The notes below the pieces were generated by a model. It was not told the DNA's origin and did not search any database. It worked only from the letters and a program-made list of their open reading frames with translations. This document shows positions 43,700 through 51,404 of a stretch of 64,000 nucleotides of DNA, piece after piece (positions within the stretch are counted from its first letter, which is position 1; every line of letters starts with the position of its first letter). This stretch comes from Rhodospirillaceae bacterium (GTDB taxonomy: Bacteria; Pseudomonadota; Alphaproteobacteria; Rhodospirillales; Rhodospirillaceae). The DNA lies in assembly GCA_029243545.1 (NCBI GenBank), contig JAQWRV010000006.1, forward strand, positions 62,001 through 126,000, written 5' to 3'. The translations under genes were made by a program, and so were the position numbers.

Positions 43700-44848
43700 C
43701 TACGGTTCTTTCGATGCCCCCGTAATGAAGTAACTTTGACTAAAGCCCGGAGTAGCATTGGGGTCTATCGATTGCTCTTTGATGAATAATCCTGGCACGA
43801 AATGTTTGAAGGTCCGATCTCGGTTGAAACCACACTTCTGATACAAATCCTCAAGCGACATATCATAGACCTTCAACATGAAGGGTTCATTGTTGCAGGT
43901 CGCATCCCAATCTCTTAGCGAGGCCTGATACGGTGTTAGTGAGTCAAACTGTGGCGCATCACAATGCAGCATGACACCGCCTGGTTTTAGCAGACGAAAG
44001 CATTCCCGGATGATTTTCGGCAGGGCTTTTGCTGAGGTCTCGTGCAATAGGATGCGTGACACAATAATGTCGAAAGTCTCGTCCTTGAACGGCATGCTTT
44101 CAGCATTCATTTGATGAAATTGGGCATCGATACCAAGAGCGCACGCCCTGGCGTGTGCGTATCTGAGGCATGGTGCGCTGACATCAATCCCATGCACTTC
44201 GGCGTCTGGAAAAACCTCTTTGTAGGGCAGAGTGTTGTTTCCGATTGTGCAGCCCAAATCGATGATATTGCTTGGGTTCAGACCTGGAAACGTCTCCTTA
44301 ATCCAACACGCGAGGCTACGTGCAGGGTCGTCGTTGTTTACGCCTTGGCTACCCATATTGTGGACAGCAATCGTTCGCTCGTATTGTGCGCCCGGCGCGA
44401 CATCATCTGGTATCGTTTCCAAGTGGTATCCACCGGGCTTGCGGTGAATATCTGACGATGTGAGATAACGCGGCATATCAACACTTGGGTCCAGCGACAG
44501 CGAACCTATTGTACCGGATGCGCGCTTGGCGTGTTGCGCCAAGATTTTGTTTTGACGTCCAATCATGTCACCGGAGACGGCGTACATGCGATCTTGGTTG
44601 TCCGTTCTCATGCGATACCAAGCGCGTGTCTCCGGGAGAACGCGCATTTCTTTGGCTATTTCCCGGAAGTTCGGGTCACGGCCATGCTGAGCAAGAAAAG
44701 CCGGCTTAATCTTACTTTCGAAGGCTTGTTGTAAAGGAGGCCTTATGTCTGCAGCTAATTTGACCGCCAGTTCACGGCAAAAGCCTTCTCGAGCTTCTTC
44801 GTCATGGGTCCCAGTTGGTAAGAAATCGTAGTCCGGTAATGGCAGCAT
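43700..44848 (-). CDS. Class I SAM-dependent methyltransferase (family M1, copy 4, no signal)
   Basis: 382 residues from the ATG at 44848 (a TTG five codons earlier follows the cupin stop directly). The shared M1 block is VDMPRYLTSSDIHRKPGGYH; motif I is IIDLGCTIGNN, then GIDVSAPCLRYAHARACALG, FDIIVSRILLHETSA and FRLLKPGGVM. There is no leader peptide. The gene follows the double-cupin gene with 15 bases or fewer between them, so methylation and the cupin step probably act in one pathway. Confidence 0.92.
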   Translation of the reverse strand: MLPLPDYDFLPTGTHDEEAREGFCRELAVKLAADIRPPLQQAFESKIKPAFLAQHGRDPNFREIAKEMRVLPETRAWYRMRTDNQDRMYAVSGDMIGRQNKILAQHAKRASGTIGSLSLDPSVDMPRYLTSSDIHRKPGGYHLETIPDDVAPGAQYERTIAVHNMGSQGVNNDDPARSLACWIKETFPGLNPSNIIDLGCTIGNNTLPYKEVFPDAEVHGIDVSAPCLRYAHARACALGIDAQFHQMNAESMPFKDETFDIIVSRILLHETSAKALPKIIRECFRLLKPGGVMLHCDAPQFDSLTPYQASLRDWDATCNNEPFMLKVYDMSLEDLYQKCGFNRDRTFKHFVPGLFIKEQSIDPNATPGFSQSYFITGASKEP

Positions 44849-44863
44849 TGTCTTCCCGTCCAA

Positions 44864-45706
44864 TTAGTACGGTGTTGGCGCTGAGAAAGGCTTATCCGCA
44901 GCCTCTTTAAGGGAGTCTGGTAAATCTGGTTTGTGACCAGGGGTTAGGCTGAACGGAAACTTTTCTTCGCTCCAATTATTAACGTGATGTCCATGAAGGA
45001 AGCGAATTACACATAGGTTGCCATTTCTGGAACCAAAGGGGCCATGCCAAATATTGGGTGGACGCCAGAAATAGGCGCCCGCATGCATAGCGCCCCGTTC
45101 CGTAATGATATCGCCAGACAGCAAAAACATTTCCTCGACACAGGGGTGGGCAAGAGCCCCATCTTCCCAGTTCTGCGGGTGACTTTGTGCGCCACAATCC
45201 AGAATCATGGTCTTGGCGCCACTATCTTCATCTTCTCGCAAAATTTTGTGAGCGATGCGTAAGTGGTCTAGATCTGGGTCGACGTCTGCGCTCGACCATT
45301 TCATCTCGTGCAAATAGAGGTACGGTACGGCTGCTTCCGTCATATTGCCTGGACCCGGCGTGATATCGGGCCGAGCAGAGAAAAACGTTAAGACGACTGC
45401 GCCTGTTTTCGTGGTCCAGTTTTCGTGGGCATAGCCCGCCGGCAGATAGGCGTAGCTGTCGAACGGATAACTTTGCCCTGAAATTTCTACCGCGCCATCG
45501 AGCACTAGAAATTCATGGGCCCCGTCCAAATGAAGGGGCCCATTCTGAACCCACCCTTCCGGATACCTTAAGATAACTGAGCAGGCACCGGTCTCTTCAT
45601 CCATGCTGAGAACCTTACATTCCACGTCCGCTAATGGGCCGTGCAGAACAGCAGCTTGCCAGTCAAGGTCTTGGGCATGAATGAACTCTATGTGAGGTCG
45701 CGTCAT
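44864..45706 (-). CDS. Double-cupin (DUF4437/ChrR-like) protein, copy 2
   Basis: 280 residues, GGAGGG before the ATG. Cupin 1: PLHLDGAHEFLVLDGAVEIS and YAYLPAGYAHENW; cupin 2: LAHPCVEEMFLLSGDIITER and AYFWRPPNIWHGPF. Both modules retain a Glu and at least one His of the metal site. The architecture equals that of 17565-18299, though the two are diverged. It heads an operon with the M1 methyltransferase at 43700. Confidence 0.9.
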   Translation of the reverse strand: MTRPHIEFIHAQDLDWQAAVLHGPLADVECKVLSMDEETGACSVILRYPEGWVQNGPLHLDGAHEFLVLDGAVEISGQSYPFDSYAYLPAGYAHENWTTKTGAVVLTFFSARPDITPGPGNMTEAAVPYLYLHEMKWSSADVDPDLDHLRIAHKILREDEDSGAKTMILDCGAQSHPQNWEDGALAHPCVEEMFLLSGDIITERGAMHAGAYFWRPPNIWHGPFGSRNGNLCVIRFLHGHHVNNWSEEKFPFSLTPGHKPDLPDSLKEAADKPFSAPTPY

Positions 45707-45781
45707 GATTTACCCTCCATTACCAGCTTAACACATGCTGGAGGATTATGCCGAAGTCTGAGCTCATATTAGGCCCTGAGT

Positions 45782-46267
45782 TTAGACCAAGCCATGGCGT
45801 TCATGCCAATCTGCTAAGCTCTCCCCGGGACCAGTATCAAATTGAACGTCTTTATCTGTTGCTTCGGGTTCGGCCCAGTCGGCTTTTGAATTCAACAAGA
45901 TATGAAACCGCTCTGGAGGGACCGGCAGCGGTGTGTCAACTGCTGAGGCAAAGGGGTGGATCATCTCTGGATACTTGTCTGAATAGACCCAAAGCCCAGA
46001 GCCACATGTTCCGCAAAACCGTCGTTCTGCACCTGACGTCTTCCATTCTCCTGTTTTCCGGTCGCGCACGCGCGCGCGATAAATTCGGATATGCTCCTCG
46101 CCTTCGATCACCAGATCGGCCGTGTCCGCGCGAAGGTTGATCGCGTATCCACCACCTCCCTGGGTTTTCCTGCAAATGGAGCAATAACATCGCATGTAAG
46201 GGTAAGGATGCAGGGATGTGCAACGAAACTTAACAGCGCCGCAGCTGCAAGACCCTTTCATAATCAT
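45782..46267 (-). CDS. GFA (glutathione-dependent formaldehyde-activating / CENP-V) family protein
   Basis: 161 residues from the first ATG after GGAAGGAAACG. The zinc ligands are spread as in the family: GSCSCGAVKFRC, then RCYCSICRKTQGGGGYAINL and RRFCGTCGSGLWV. GFA-family proteins bind zinc, and one founding member adds formaldehyde to glutathione. A formaldehyde-handling role would fit demethylation by Rieske enzymes in the region, but the family is broad. It lies 19 bases downstream of the M2 methyltransferase and is co-oriented. Confidence 0.93.
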   Translation of the reverse strand: MIMKGSCSCGAVKFRCTSLHPYPYMRCYCSICRKTQGGGGYAINLRADTADLVIEGEEHIRIYRARVRDRKTGEWKTSGAERRFCGTCGSGLWVYSDKYPEMIHPFASAVDTPLPVPPERFHILLNSKADWAEPEATDKDVQFDTGPGESLADWHERHGLV

Positions 46268-46286
46268 AATCGTTTCCTTCCCTGGC

Positions 46287-47060
46287 TTATGATGCGTTCT
46301 CATCGGATCGACGAGCAATCACGCCGGCGTGTGCATTGGCAAAGTTTCTATCCGGACGGCCAGAGAAAGCTGCTTGTTCCACAACGAGACCGGCGTCCCT
46401 GCAGACTCGGGCAAGAATGTCGGGATCCATCGGGTTTAGATACCGCATGATGTTTTTCGTTGGTGACGTTTCTGGCAGGTAAACAGTGACATCAGGAATA
46501 AAACCAGGCCAAGGGTCGCCCTCTGCCTTACGCTGCTCATAAGCCTTAGCGCCGCGTGCCCAAAACCCTGTGTAAGGTGTGTCAGCAACTAGAAAAACCT
46601 TACCTCCTGGTTGAAGCCAATGACCCATGGCAGTGACCGTTTTTTCGATATCTTGCCCGTTCAGAAAATGCAGCGCGCGAGAACAGAGAATTGCTGCAAA
46701 ACTCTGGTCTTCAAATGTCACGTCCGGCATCACGCCAACAGAGCCCTTGATCCTGTCTTTTGCTGCGTCTCCCACTTTCGACAAGAGAACGTCAATATGG
46801 CCCTGTTCCATGTCACAGGCGACAATCTTTGCGCCATTCTCAAGGGCAGCCAGAGTGGCGATACCGTAGGCGCAGCCGAGGTCTAGACACCAGCCATCCA
46901 CCTGGCCGGCATAGACGGTAAAAGCCGTAGAAACCGGGTCCAGCGACGTCGTCATGAAACCCTTATTGTTGAGTGTGGGGATCATGCCCTGATCGGTAAC
47001 CTTAGGCATGGCCGGTGCTACCGGCTGGCTAATTTCGTCAGGTGACAATTTAGGCTCCAT
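46287..47060 (-). CDS. Class I SAM-dependent methyltransferase (family M2, intact copy)
   Basis: 257 residues. IPTLNNKGFMTTSLDPVSTA opens the domain, motif I is CLDLGCAYGIATLAALENGA, followed by VACDMEQGHIDVLL, SRALHFLNGQDIEKTVTAMG and KVFLVADTPYTGFW. The decayed sister gene is at 25512-26191. The C-terminal 60 residues (IMRYLNPMDPDILARVCRDA, GLVVEQAAF) are absent in the pseudogene. Substrate unknown. It is the first gene of an operon with the GFA protein. Confidence 0.92.
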   Translation of the reverse strand: MEPKLSPDEISQPVAPAMPKVTDQGMIPTLNNKGFMTTSLDPVSTAFTVYAGQVDGWCLDLGCAYGIATLAALENGAKIVACDMEQGHIDVLLSKVGDAAKDRIKGSVGVMPDVTFEDQSFAAILCSRALHFLNGQDIEKTVTAMGHWLQPGGKVFLVADTPYTGFWARGAKAYEQRKAEGDPWPGFIPDVTVYLPETSPTKNIMRYLNPMDPDILARVCRDAGLVVEQAAFSGRPDRNFANAHAGVIARRSDENAS

Positions 47061-47120
47061 AATCTTGCTTTATGGTGGGTGAACCGCCCTAATATGATCA
47101 TAGAGAAGAGGGGAAAAGCT

Positions 47121-48488
47121 ATGATGGATAAAATACAGGCTTGGTGGGCGTTGGACGAAGCTGCGGAGTCCGCATCTACCGATAATCCGCTGACGCCGGT
47201 TAGACCTGAGCAACGCCAGGAAACCGTGCCTATGCTGACCCTGGCCTTTGGTTGGGGCTTTCTCATCACTGGATTATTGACGGGTGGTCAACTTGGGGCT
47301 GGTGTTTCCTTTTGGCCAGATCTGGTTTTGGCGTCCTTCACCGGCAATCTCATCAACTTTACGATTGGCGGGCTGGTTGCTTACATCGGCTTTAAGACAG
47401 CCTGCAATTCGGGTCTCTTGTATCAGTTCGTCTATGGTCGGATTGGCGTGTTTCTTCCGGTCATCTTTCTGGCGCTTCTGACTACCGGCTGGCAAGCGAT
47501 TGTGGTCGGTGCATTTGGTTTCGCCTGGGCGCAGGATTTCGATAGCCCAACGTTCTATGCGGTTGCCATTTTTGGTGGTGTGTTGTTCACGGTGACCACC
47601 TATTTCGGTGTTAAGGGAATCGAGAAGGTCAGCGTTCCTTCTGTAGCCATCTTAGTTTTGGTTGGTTTGTATGCAATTTATCTCAATGTGGACCAGGCTG
47701 GTGGTGGCTCCGCGTTCTTAGCCTTGTCACGCGAAACTTCGGCTGCAAATCCGATTTCCTTTGTCACTGCTGTGAACCTGGTCGTTGGTTCCTGGATCGT
47801 CGGTGCTGTGGTCATGGCTGAATATACCCGCTTTGCAAAAAAGGCATGGGTAGCGTTAGCCATTCCGTTCATTGTCATGATCATTGCGCAATGGTTCCTG
47901 CAGATAGTCGGCGCGTTGGGCGGTGTTGTGTCAGGCTCAGCGGATTTCACGACCTACCTTCTGCAGCAGGGCATGGTTATCGGCGGCATTGGTTTGATTG
48001 GCATGAGCCTCGCCCTGTGGACTACGGGTGATGCCAATCTTTATCTACCGGTCATACAAACGTCAGCCGTATTCAAGCGCCCGAAGCGCGTGATGGTTGT
48101 CATTTGGGGCGCGCTTGGAACCATTCTGGGGCTTGGGCTATACCAGTATTTCTTAGACTGGATCAACTTGCTGGCCGCACTTGTTCCACCGCTAATCGGA
48201 CCGTTGGTCGTTGATTACTATTTGGTGCACAAGAAGCAATACAACACTGATGATCTGAAACGACTCCATGCGTGGAACTGGGCCGCTGTTTTGGCATACG
48301 GCGTCGGAGCATTCTTTGCGTACGGTGTGACCTATGGCGTTCTCGACCTGCCCGATATACTCATACCTTCGTTGCTTGGGCTTGTTGTTTCTATGATTGT
48401 TTACGCCATCCTTTATAGCGTGGCCGCAGCAATGAATATTAGAATTGGGTACGCGAGTATTTCCTCCCCGACGGCCCCGGCCGAGTAA
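47121..48488 (+). CDS. NCS1-family permease (cytosine/purine permease-like)
   Basis: 455 residues from the ATG at 47121 (GAGGGG upstream) with about 12 helices. PMLTLAFGWGFLITGLLTGG is the conserved first helix of CodB-like NCS1 carriers; GNLINFTIGGLVAYIGFKTA, WQAIVVGAFGFAWAQ and PPLIGPLVVDYYLVHKKQY complete the fold. NCS1 proteins import cytosine, purines, hydantoins or related compounds. A nitrilase-fold protein follows after 28 bases, which would fit uptake of a nitrogen heterocycle or amide. Confidence 0.93.
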   Translation: MMDKIQAWWALDEAAESASTDNPLTPVRPEQRQETVPMLTLAFGWGFLITGLLTGGQLGAGVSFWPDLVLASFTGNLINFTIGGLVAYIGFKTACNSGLLYQFVYGRIGVFLPVIFLALLTTGWQAIVVGAFGFAWAQDFDSPTFYAVAIFGGVLFTVTTYFGVKGIEKVSVPSVAILVLVGLYAIYLNVDQAGGGSAFLALSRETSAANPISFVTAVNLVVGSWIVGAVVMAEYTRFAKKAWVALAIPFIVMIIAQWFLQIVGALGGVVSGSADFTTYLLQQGMVIGGIGLIGMSLALWTTGDANLYLPVIQTSAVFKRPKRVMVVIWGALGTILGLGLYQYFLDWINLLAALVPPLIGPLVVDYYLVHKKQYNTDDLKRLHAWNWAAVLAYGVGAFFAYGVTYGVLDLPDILIPSLLGLVVSMIVYAILYSVAAAMNIRIGYASISSPTAPAE

Positions 48489-48516
48489 TGAGGATATATT
48501 CAATCAGGATGGTTAG

Positions 48517-49368
48517 TTGAATCAAAAACGCGCCAATAGCAGCTGGATTTCGCGGCGGTCGGCGCTAAGCGCGGTGTCGACCGGTGCGGTGATTATTGCG
48601 TCGAGTGTGGTGCCGACGGGTGCTGGTGCGCGAGCGAGCCAACGCGTAATCCAAAAAATTGTCCCGCGCGACCTGCGAAGCCAAACGACAAAAGTCGCAG
48701 TTGTTCAAACAACGCCTTTTCAAAAAAGCGCCTATGTCGACGAGGACCTTCGTCTCAACCAAACGATCGCTGCGGCATTGCATGCAAGTGAACAAATCCA
48801 AGAGCTAGACTTGATCGTTTTTCATTACCAGCAACTTTTAAGTATTGCTAAGGGTGGTGTTGCCTTACTAAGGCTTAAGGAGTGTGCACAAAGATCTGGC
48901 GCCTATCTCGTGGTTGGCTCGCAAACAATGGGGTACGATAAAGAGGCGTGTTCACACCCTATATCAATCGTAGTTGAGCCCTGTGGAAAAGTTCATGAGA
49001 TTTGCAGTAGTACACCCTCACTGCTGCCAACAGATATTGGCTCCTTAGCCGTTCTATCTGGCTGTTCATCACCTGAATTGATTGAAAACCTTTCGTTAAA
49101 CGGCGCGGAGATTCTGGTTCGCAGTGATGTTGCAGGATATACGCAGACAGATATGCGTTCATCGTCGGACTGTAATGACGCGTTTTCCATAGTCGTGACA
49201 CCTGTGCAGTCTCAAGTCGATTTAGACGTTCCCGCGACAGCGATCTACGATAGAGACGGAGTTGTAATGAGCCAAACCGGCGTGCGTTGGGATCAAACGA
49301 TTACTGCTGACCTTCCTGTCGGTTGGCTAAGAGCAAGTCGGTCACGTAAAAACCAATCCCTGTCTTGA
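48517..49368 (+). CDS. Tat-signal nitrilase-fold protein lacking the catalytic triad
   Basis: 283 residues with a TTG start after AGGATGG. The leader SRRSALSAVSTGAVIIASSV is a Tat signal. The body follows the carbon-nitrogen hydrolase fold: VAVVQTTPFQ, LDLIVFHYQQLLS (relatives have the catalytic Glu in FPE), CAQRSGAYLVVGSQ, a long gap and GAEILVRSDVAGY. The Glu is replaced by HYQ and neither the Lys nor the Cys of the E-K-C triad is found at the expected place. It is either a pseudoenzyme or a decaying gene. It follows an NCS1 permease. Confidence 0.75.
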   Translation: MNQKRANSSWISRRSALSAVSTGAVIIASSVVPTGAGARASQRVIQKIVPRDLRSQTTKVAVVQTTPFQKSAYVDEDLRLNQTIAAALHASEQIQELDLIVFHYQQLLSIAKGGVALLRLKECAQRSGAYLVVGSQTMGYDKEACSHPISIVVEPCGKVHEICSSTPSLLPTDIGSLAVLSGCSSPELIENLSLNGAEILVRSDVAGYTQTDMRSSSDCNDAFSIVVTPVQSQVDLDVPATAIYDRDGVVMSQTGVRWDQTITADLPVGWLRASRSRKNQSLS

Positions 49369-49381
49369 TAAGGAAAGCCCT

Positions 49382-49801
49382 ATGAAGGCGACCCCCTGCT
49401 TTTTTGCTGCGGCGATTATCGCGAGTTTTAGTCTCGATGCTTTAGCGTAGGAGTTTAAACATGGTGCTCTAGCCGAGAATCCGGGGGCACTCAAAGGTCA
49501 GGCATCCGGTGCTTACGCGAACTCATCGACCGGACAGATTCACATGCAGATTGCAGTACCGGATGCTTACACCGGTAAGACACCCTTTGTCATTTTTCAT
49601 CCCAATCCATACTCCGGACTTTATTTTTCCTACCTACTTGAAGAGCTAGGCCAGGATAGAGTGGCAATTGCACCGGATACGCCGGGCTACGGCAATTCTA
49701 CCAAGCCAGCAGCCTAAGAGCTCGGGCAAGTCATAGCTGAGGCACTGGAAGGCCTGGGCTATGACGAAAATGGAGAAGCTGCAGTTATCAGTGGCCATCA
49801 T
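49382..49801 (+). pseudogene. Secreted alpha/beta-hydrolase pseudogene with two in-frame stops
   Basis: ATG 49382 opens a Sec signal (CFFAAAIIASFSLDALA), then TAG, then the same frame continues (HGALAENPGALKGQA, KTPFVIFHPNPYSGLYFSYL) and IAPDTPGYGNSTKPAA before a TAA. It resumes ELGQVIAEALEGLGYDENGE and VISGHHLSLG, where the nucleophile elbow would be, and ends in the 3' end of the convergent radical SAM gene. HPNPYSG and DTPGYGNS are the oxyanion-loop and following segments of alpha/beta hydrolases. Confidence 0.77.
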
Positions 49802-50746
49802 TTATCCCTGGGAACAGGTGGCGCCCCCGAGAACGCAGAATTGCGCGCAATGAGGATGGTTCAACGATACGTCGTTGGACGCATCTACCAACGTGCTACC
49901 CAATTCAAAGTCTTCGTCATATGGAAGTAATGTACAGGCAACGACAGACGGCCCTGCCGCACCTTTCCTTTTGACAACCATGCGTGATGAAGCACACATG
50001 ACCGAATTCGGGTCGACATTTAATATTTCCCAGCACTCGGTCGTAATTTCGGACACGTCGATCTTGGCGTCCATTTCAGGAAACAGAACTAGGTCACTGG
50101 GATCAAACGCATCTAGATGTAAATCCAACCGCGAAAAAAGGTCGTCATAACCTTGCCGAGCTAATTCTTCGCTTTCGCCCATAAACATACGGCCTGCAAT
50201 ATTGACCTCAAACTTATGGTCCCTTAGCCAGCTAATGCCGTCTAACGCTGGTTTCCAACTTCGCGGGCCGCGTTCAGATTCATGACCAGTCTTGGAATGA
50301 TGATCCAATGATACACGTAACGTGAGCCGGTCTTTATATCGTTGGCTAATGTCTTGAAGCTGATCGGCAAACTTCATCATTGGTTTCATAGCATTTGTCA
50401 GCACTAGGACTCGAAACCCACGCGATAAGGCATCATTCATCATTCCCAATACGTCTGGATTCATAAACGGGTCACCGCCGGTAAATCCGATTTCTTCGGT
50501 TCCGATTGAGTCACGTTCTATTTCTTCAAGAAACGCTGCGACTTCTTCGCGGGTGATGTAAACCAGCCGGTCATTTTGCGGAGAGGACTCAATGTAGCAG
50601 TTCTTGCAGGTCAAATTGCAGAGTGTGCCAGTATTGATCCATAACGTTCTCAGTGAGACGAGAGAAACTGTTGCCCGGCTCTTGCCGTCGACCGTGACAT
50701 TCGGATTCTCGAATTTGTTTGCCGCAAGGGGTATGGCAACTGACAT
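49802..50746 (-). CDS. Radical SAM protein with a C-terminal Cys cluster
   Basis: 314 residues from the ATG at 50746 (AAGGAGA upstream). The [4Fe-4S] site is C43-x3-C47-x2-C50 in TLCNLTCKNCYIE, followed by GFTGGDPFMNPD (GGE-like motif), and a C-terminal Cys cluster (VACTLLPYDEDF ... HCAQFCVLGGATCSQG) that resembles a SPASM-like extra cluster. Members act on peptides, cofactors or small molecules; none can be named here. No peptide substrate gene is visible nearby. A MarR regulator is upstream on the same strand, 60 bases away. Confidence 0.93.
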   Translation of the reverse strand: MSVAIPLAANKFENPNVTVDGKSRATVSLVSLRTLWINTGTLCNLTCKNCYIESSPQNDRLVYITREEVAAFLEEIERDSIGTEEIGFTGGDPFMNPDVLGMMNDALSRGFRVLVLTNAMKPMMKFADQLQDISQRYKDRLTLRVSLDHHSKTGHESERGPRSWKPALDGISWLRDHKFEVNIAGRMFMGESEELARQGYDDLFSRLDLHLDAFDPSDLVLFPEMDAKIDVSEITTECWEILNVDPNSVMCASSRMVVKRKGAAGPSVVACTLLPYDEDFELGSTLVDASNDVSLNHPHCAQFCVLGGATCSQG

Positions 50747-50806
50747 ATGAGTCTCCTTCACCACTATCTCTGCATAGGAAATATGGAGATAGAATGGAGC
50801 TAAGCG

Positions 50807-51241
50807 TCAAGCTCGGATTAATTCGCGTAAGACTCTTTCCATATTAATCGCCAGCGCACAGCGGTCCTGTTCTTCCAGTTTTTCTACCGCATCCGCCAAA
50901 GCTTGCAAGGGGTCTTGAGCGATCATTGCTTCACCCTCAGGCGTCAATACGAGGCGATGGACCCGCCGGTCTTTTTTGTCAGCCACCCGTTTGAGATAGC
51001 CCTTTCGCACCAGCGCTGCGACTGTCTGAGACGCCGTGCCTTTAGTCGTGCCTTGAAAATTAGCAAAACCGGTCACCGTGCACTGGTCAGTGGTTGTTTC
51101 TTGAAAATAGCGCAAAGCCGCCCATTGGGCAGGGTTCAAGCCTGGCGTATAGCCAAGATTGTAGCAGGCCTTGCCGACCTGCTCGATTAATCTAGCGAGG
51201 CTGCGCGATGAAAGTTGTGGATCAGGAGGCACAGTAGACAA
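50807..51241 (-). CDS. MarR family transcriptional regulator
   Basis: 144 residues. WAALRYFQETTTDQCTVTGF and KGTASQTVAALVRKGYLKRV form the winged helix, with the wing DKKDRRVHRLVLTPEGEAMI. MarR proteins respond to phenolic or other small ligands and repress adjacent genes. The radical SAM gene just downstream is the natural target. The start is a TTG at 51241 or the GTG nine bases later. Confidence 0.94.
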   Translation of the reverse strand: MSTVPPDPQLSSRSLARLIEQVGKACYNLGYTPGLNPAQWAALRYFQETTTDQCTVTGFANFQGTTKGTASQTVAALVRKGYLKRVADKKDRRVHRLVLTPEGEAMIAQDPLQALADAVEKLEEQDRCALAINMERVLRELIRA

Positions 51242-51404
51242 AACGCTTTGCTATTCCCCTATCGGACGTGGCAACTATACCCTGAAGTCGCCGTACTAAA
51301 GAATAAAAAAACCTCAGGTTTATCTGCGGTTTGTTAGCGGGTGTGTGGGTTCGGCTGTTCAGTGGTCGAATGTGGCTCAGAAAATACGGTAAGGTTGATT
51401 CTCC

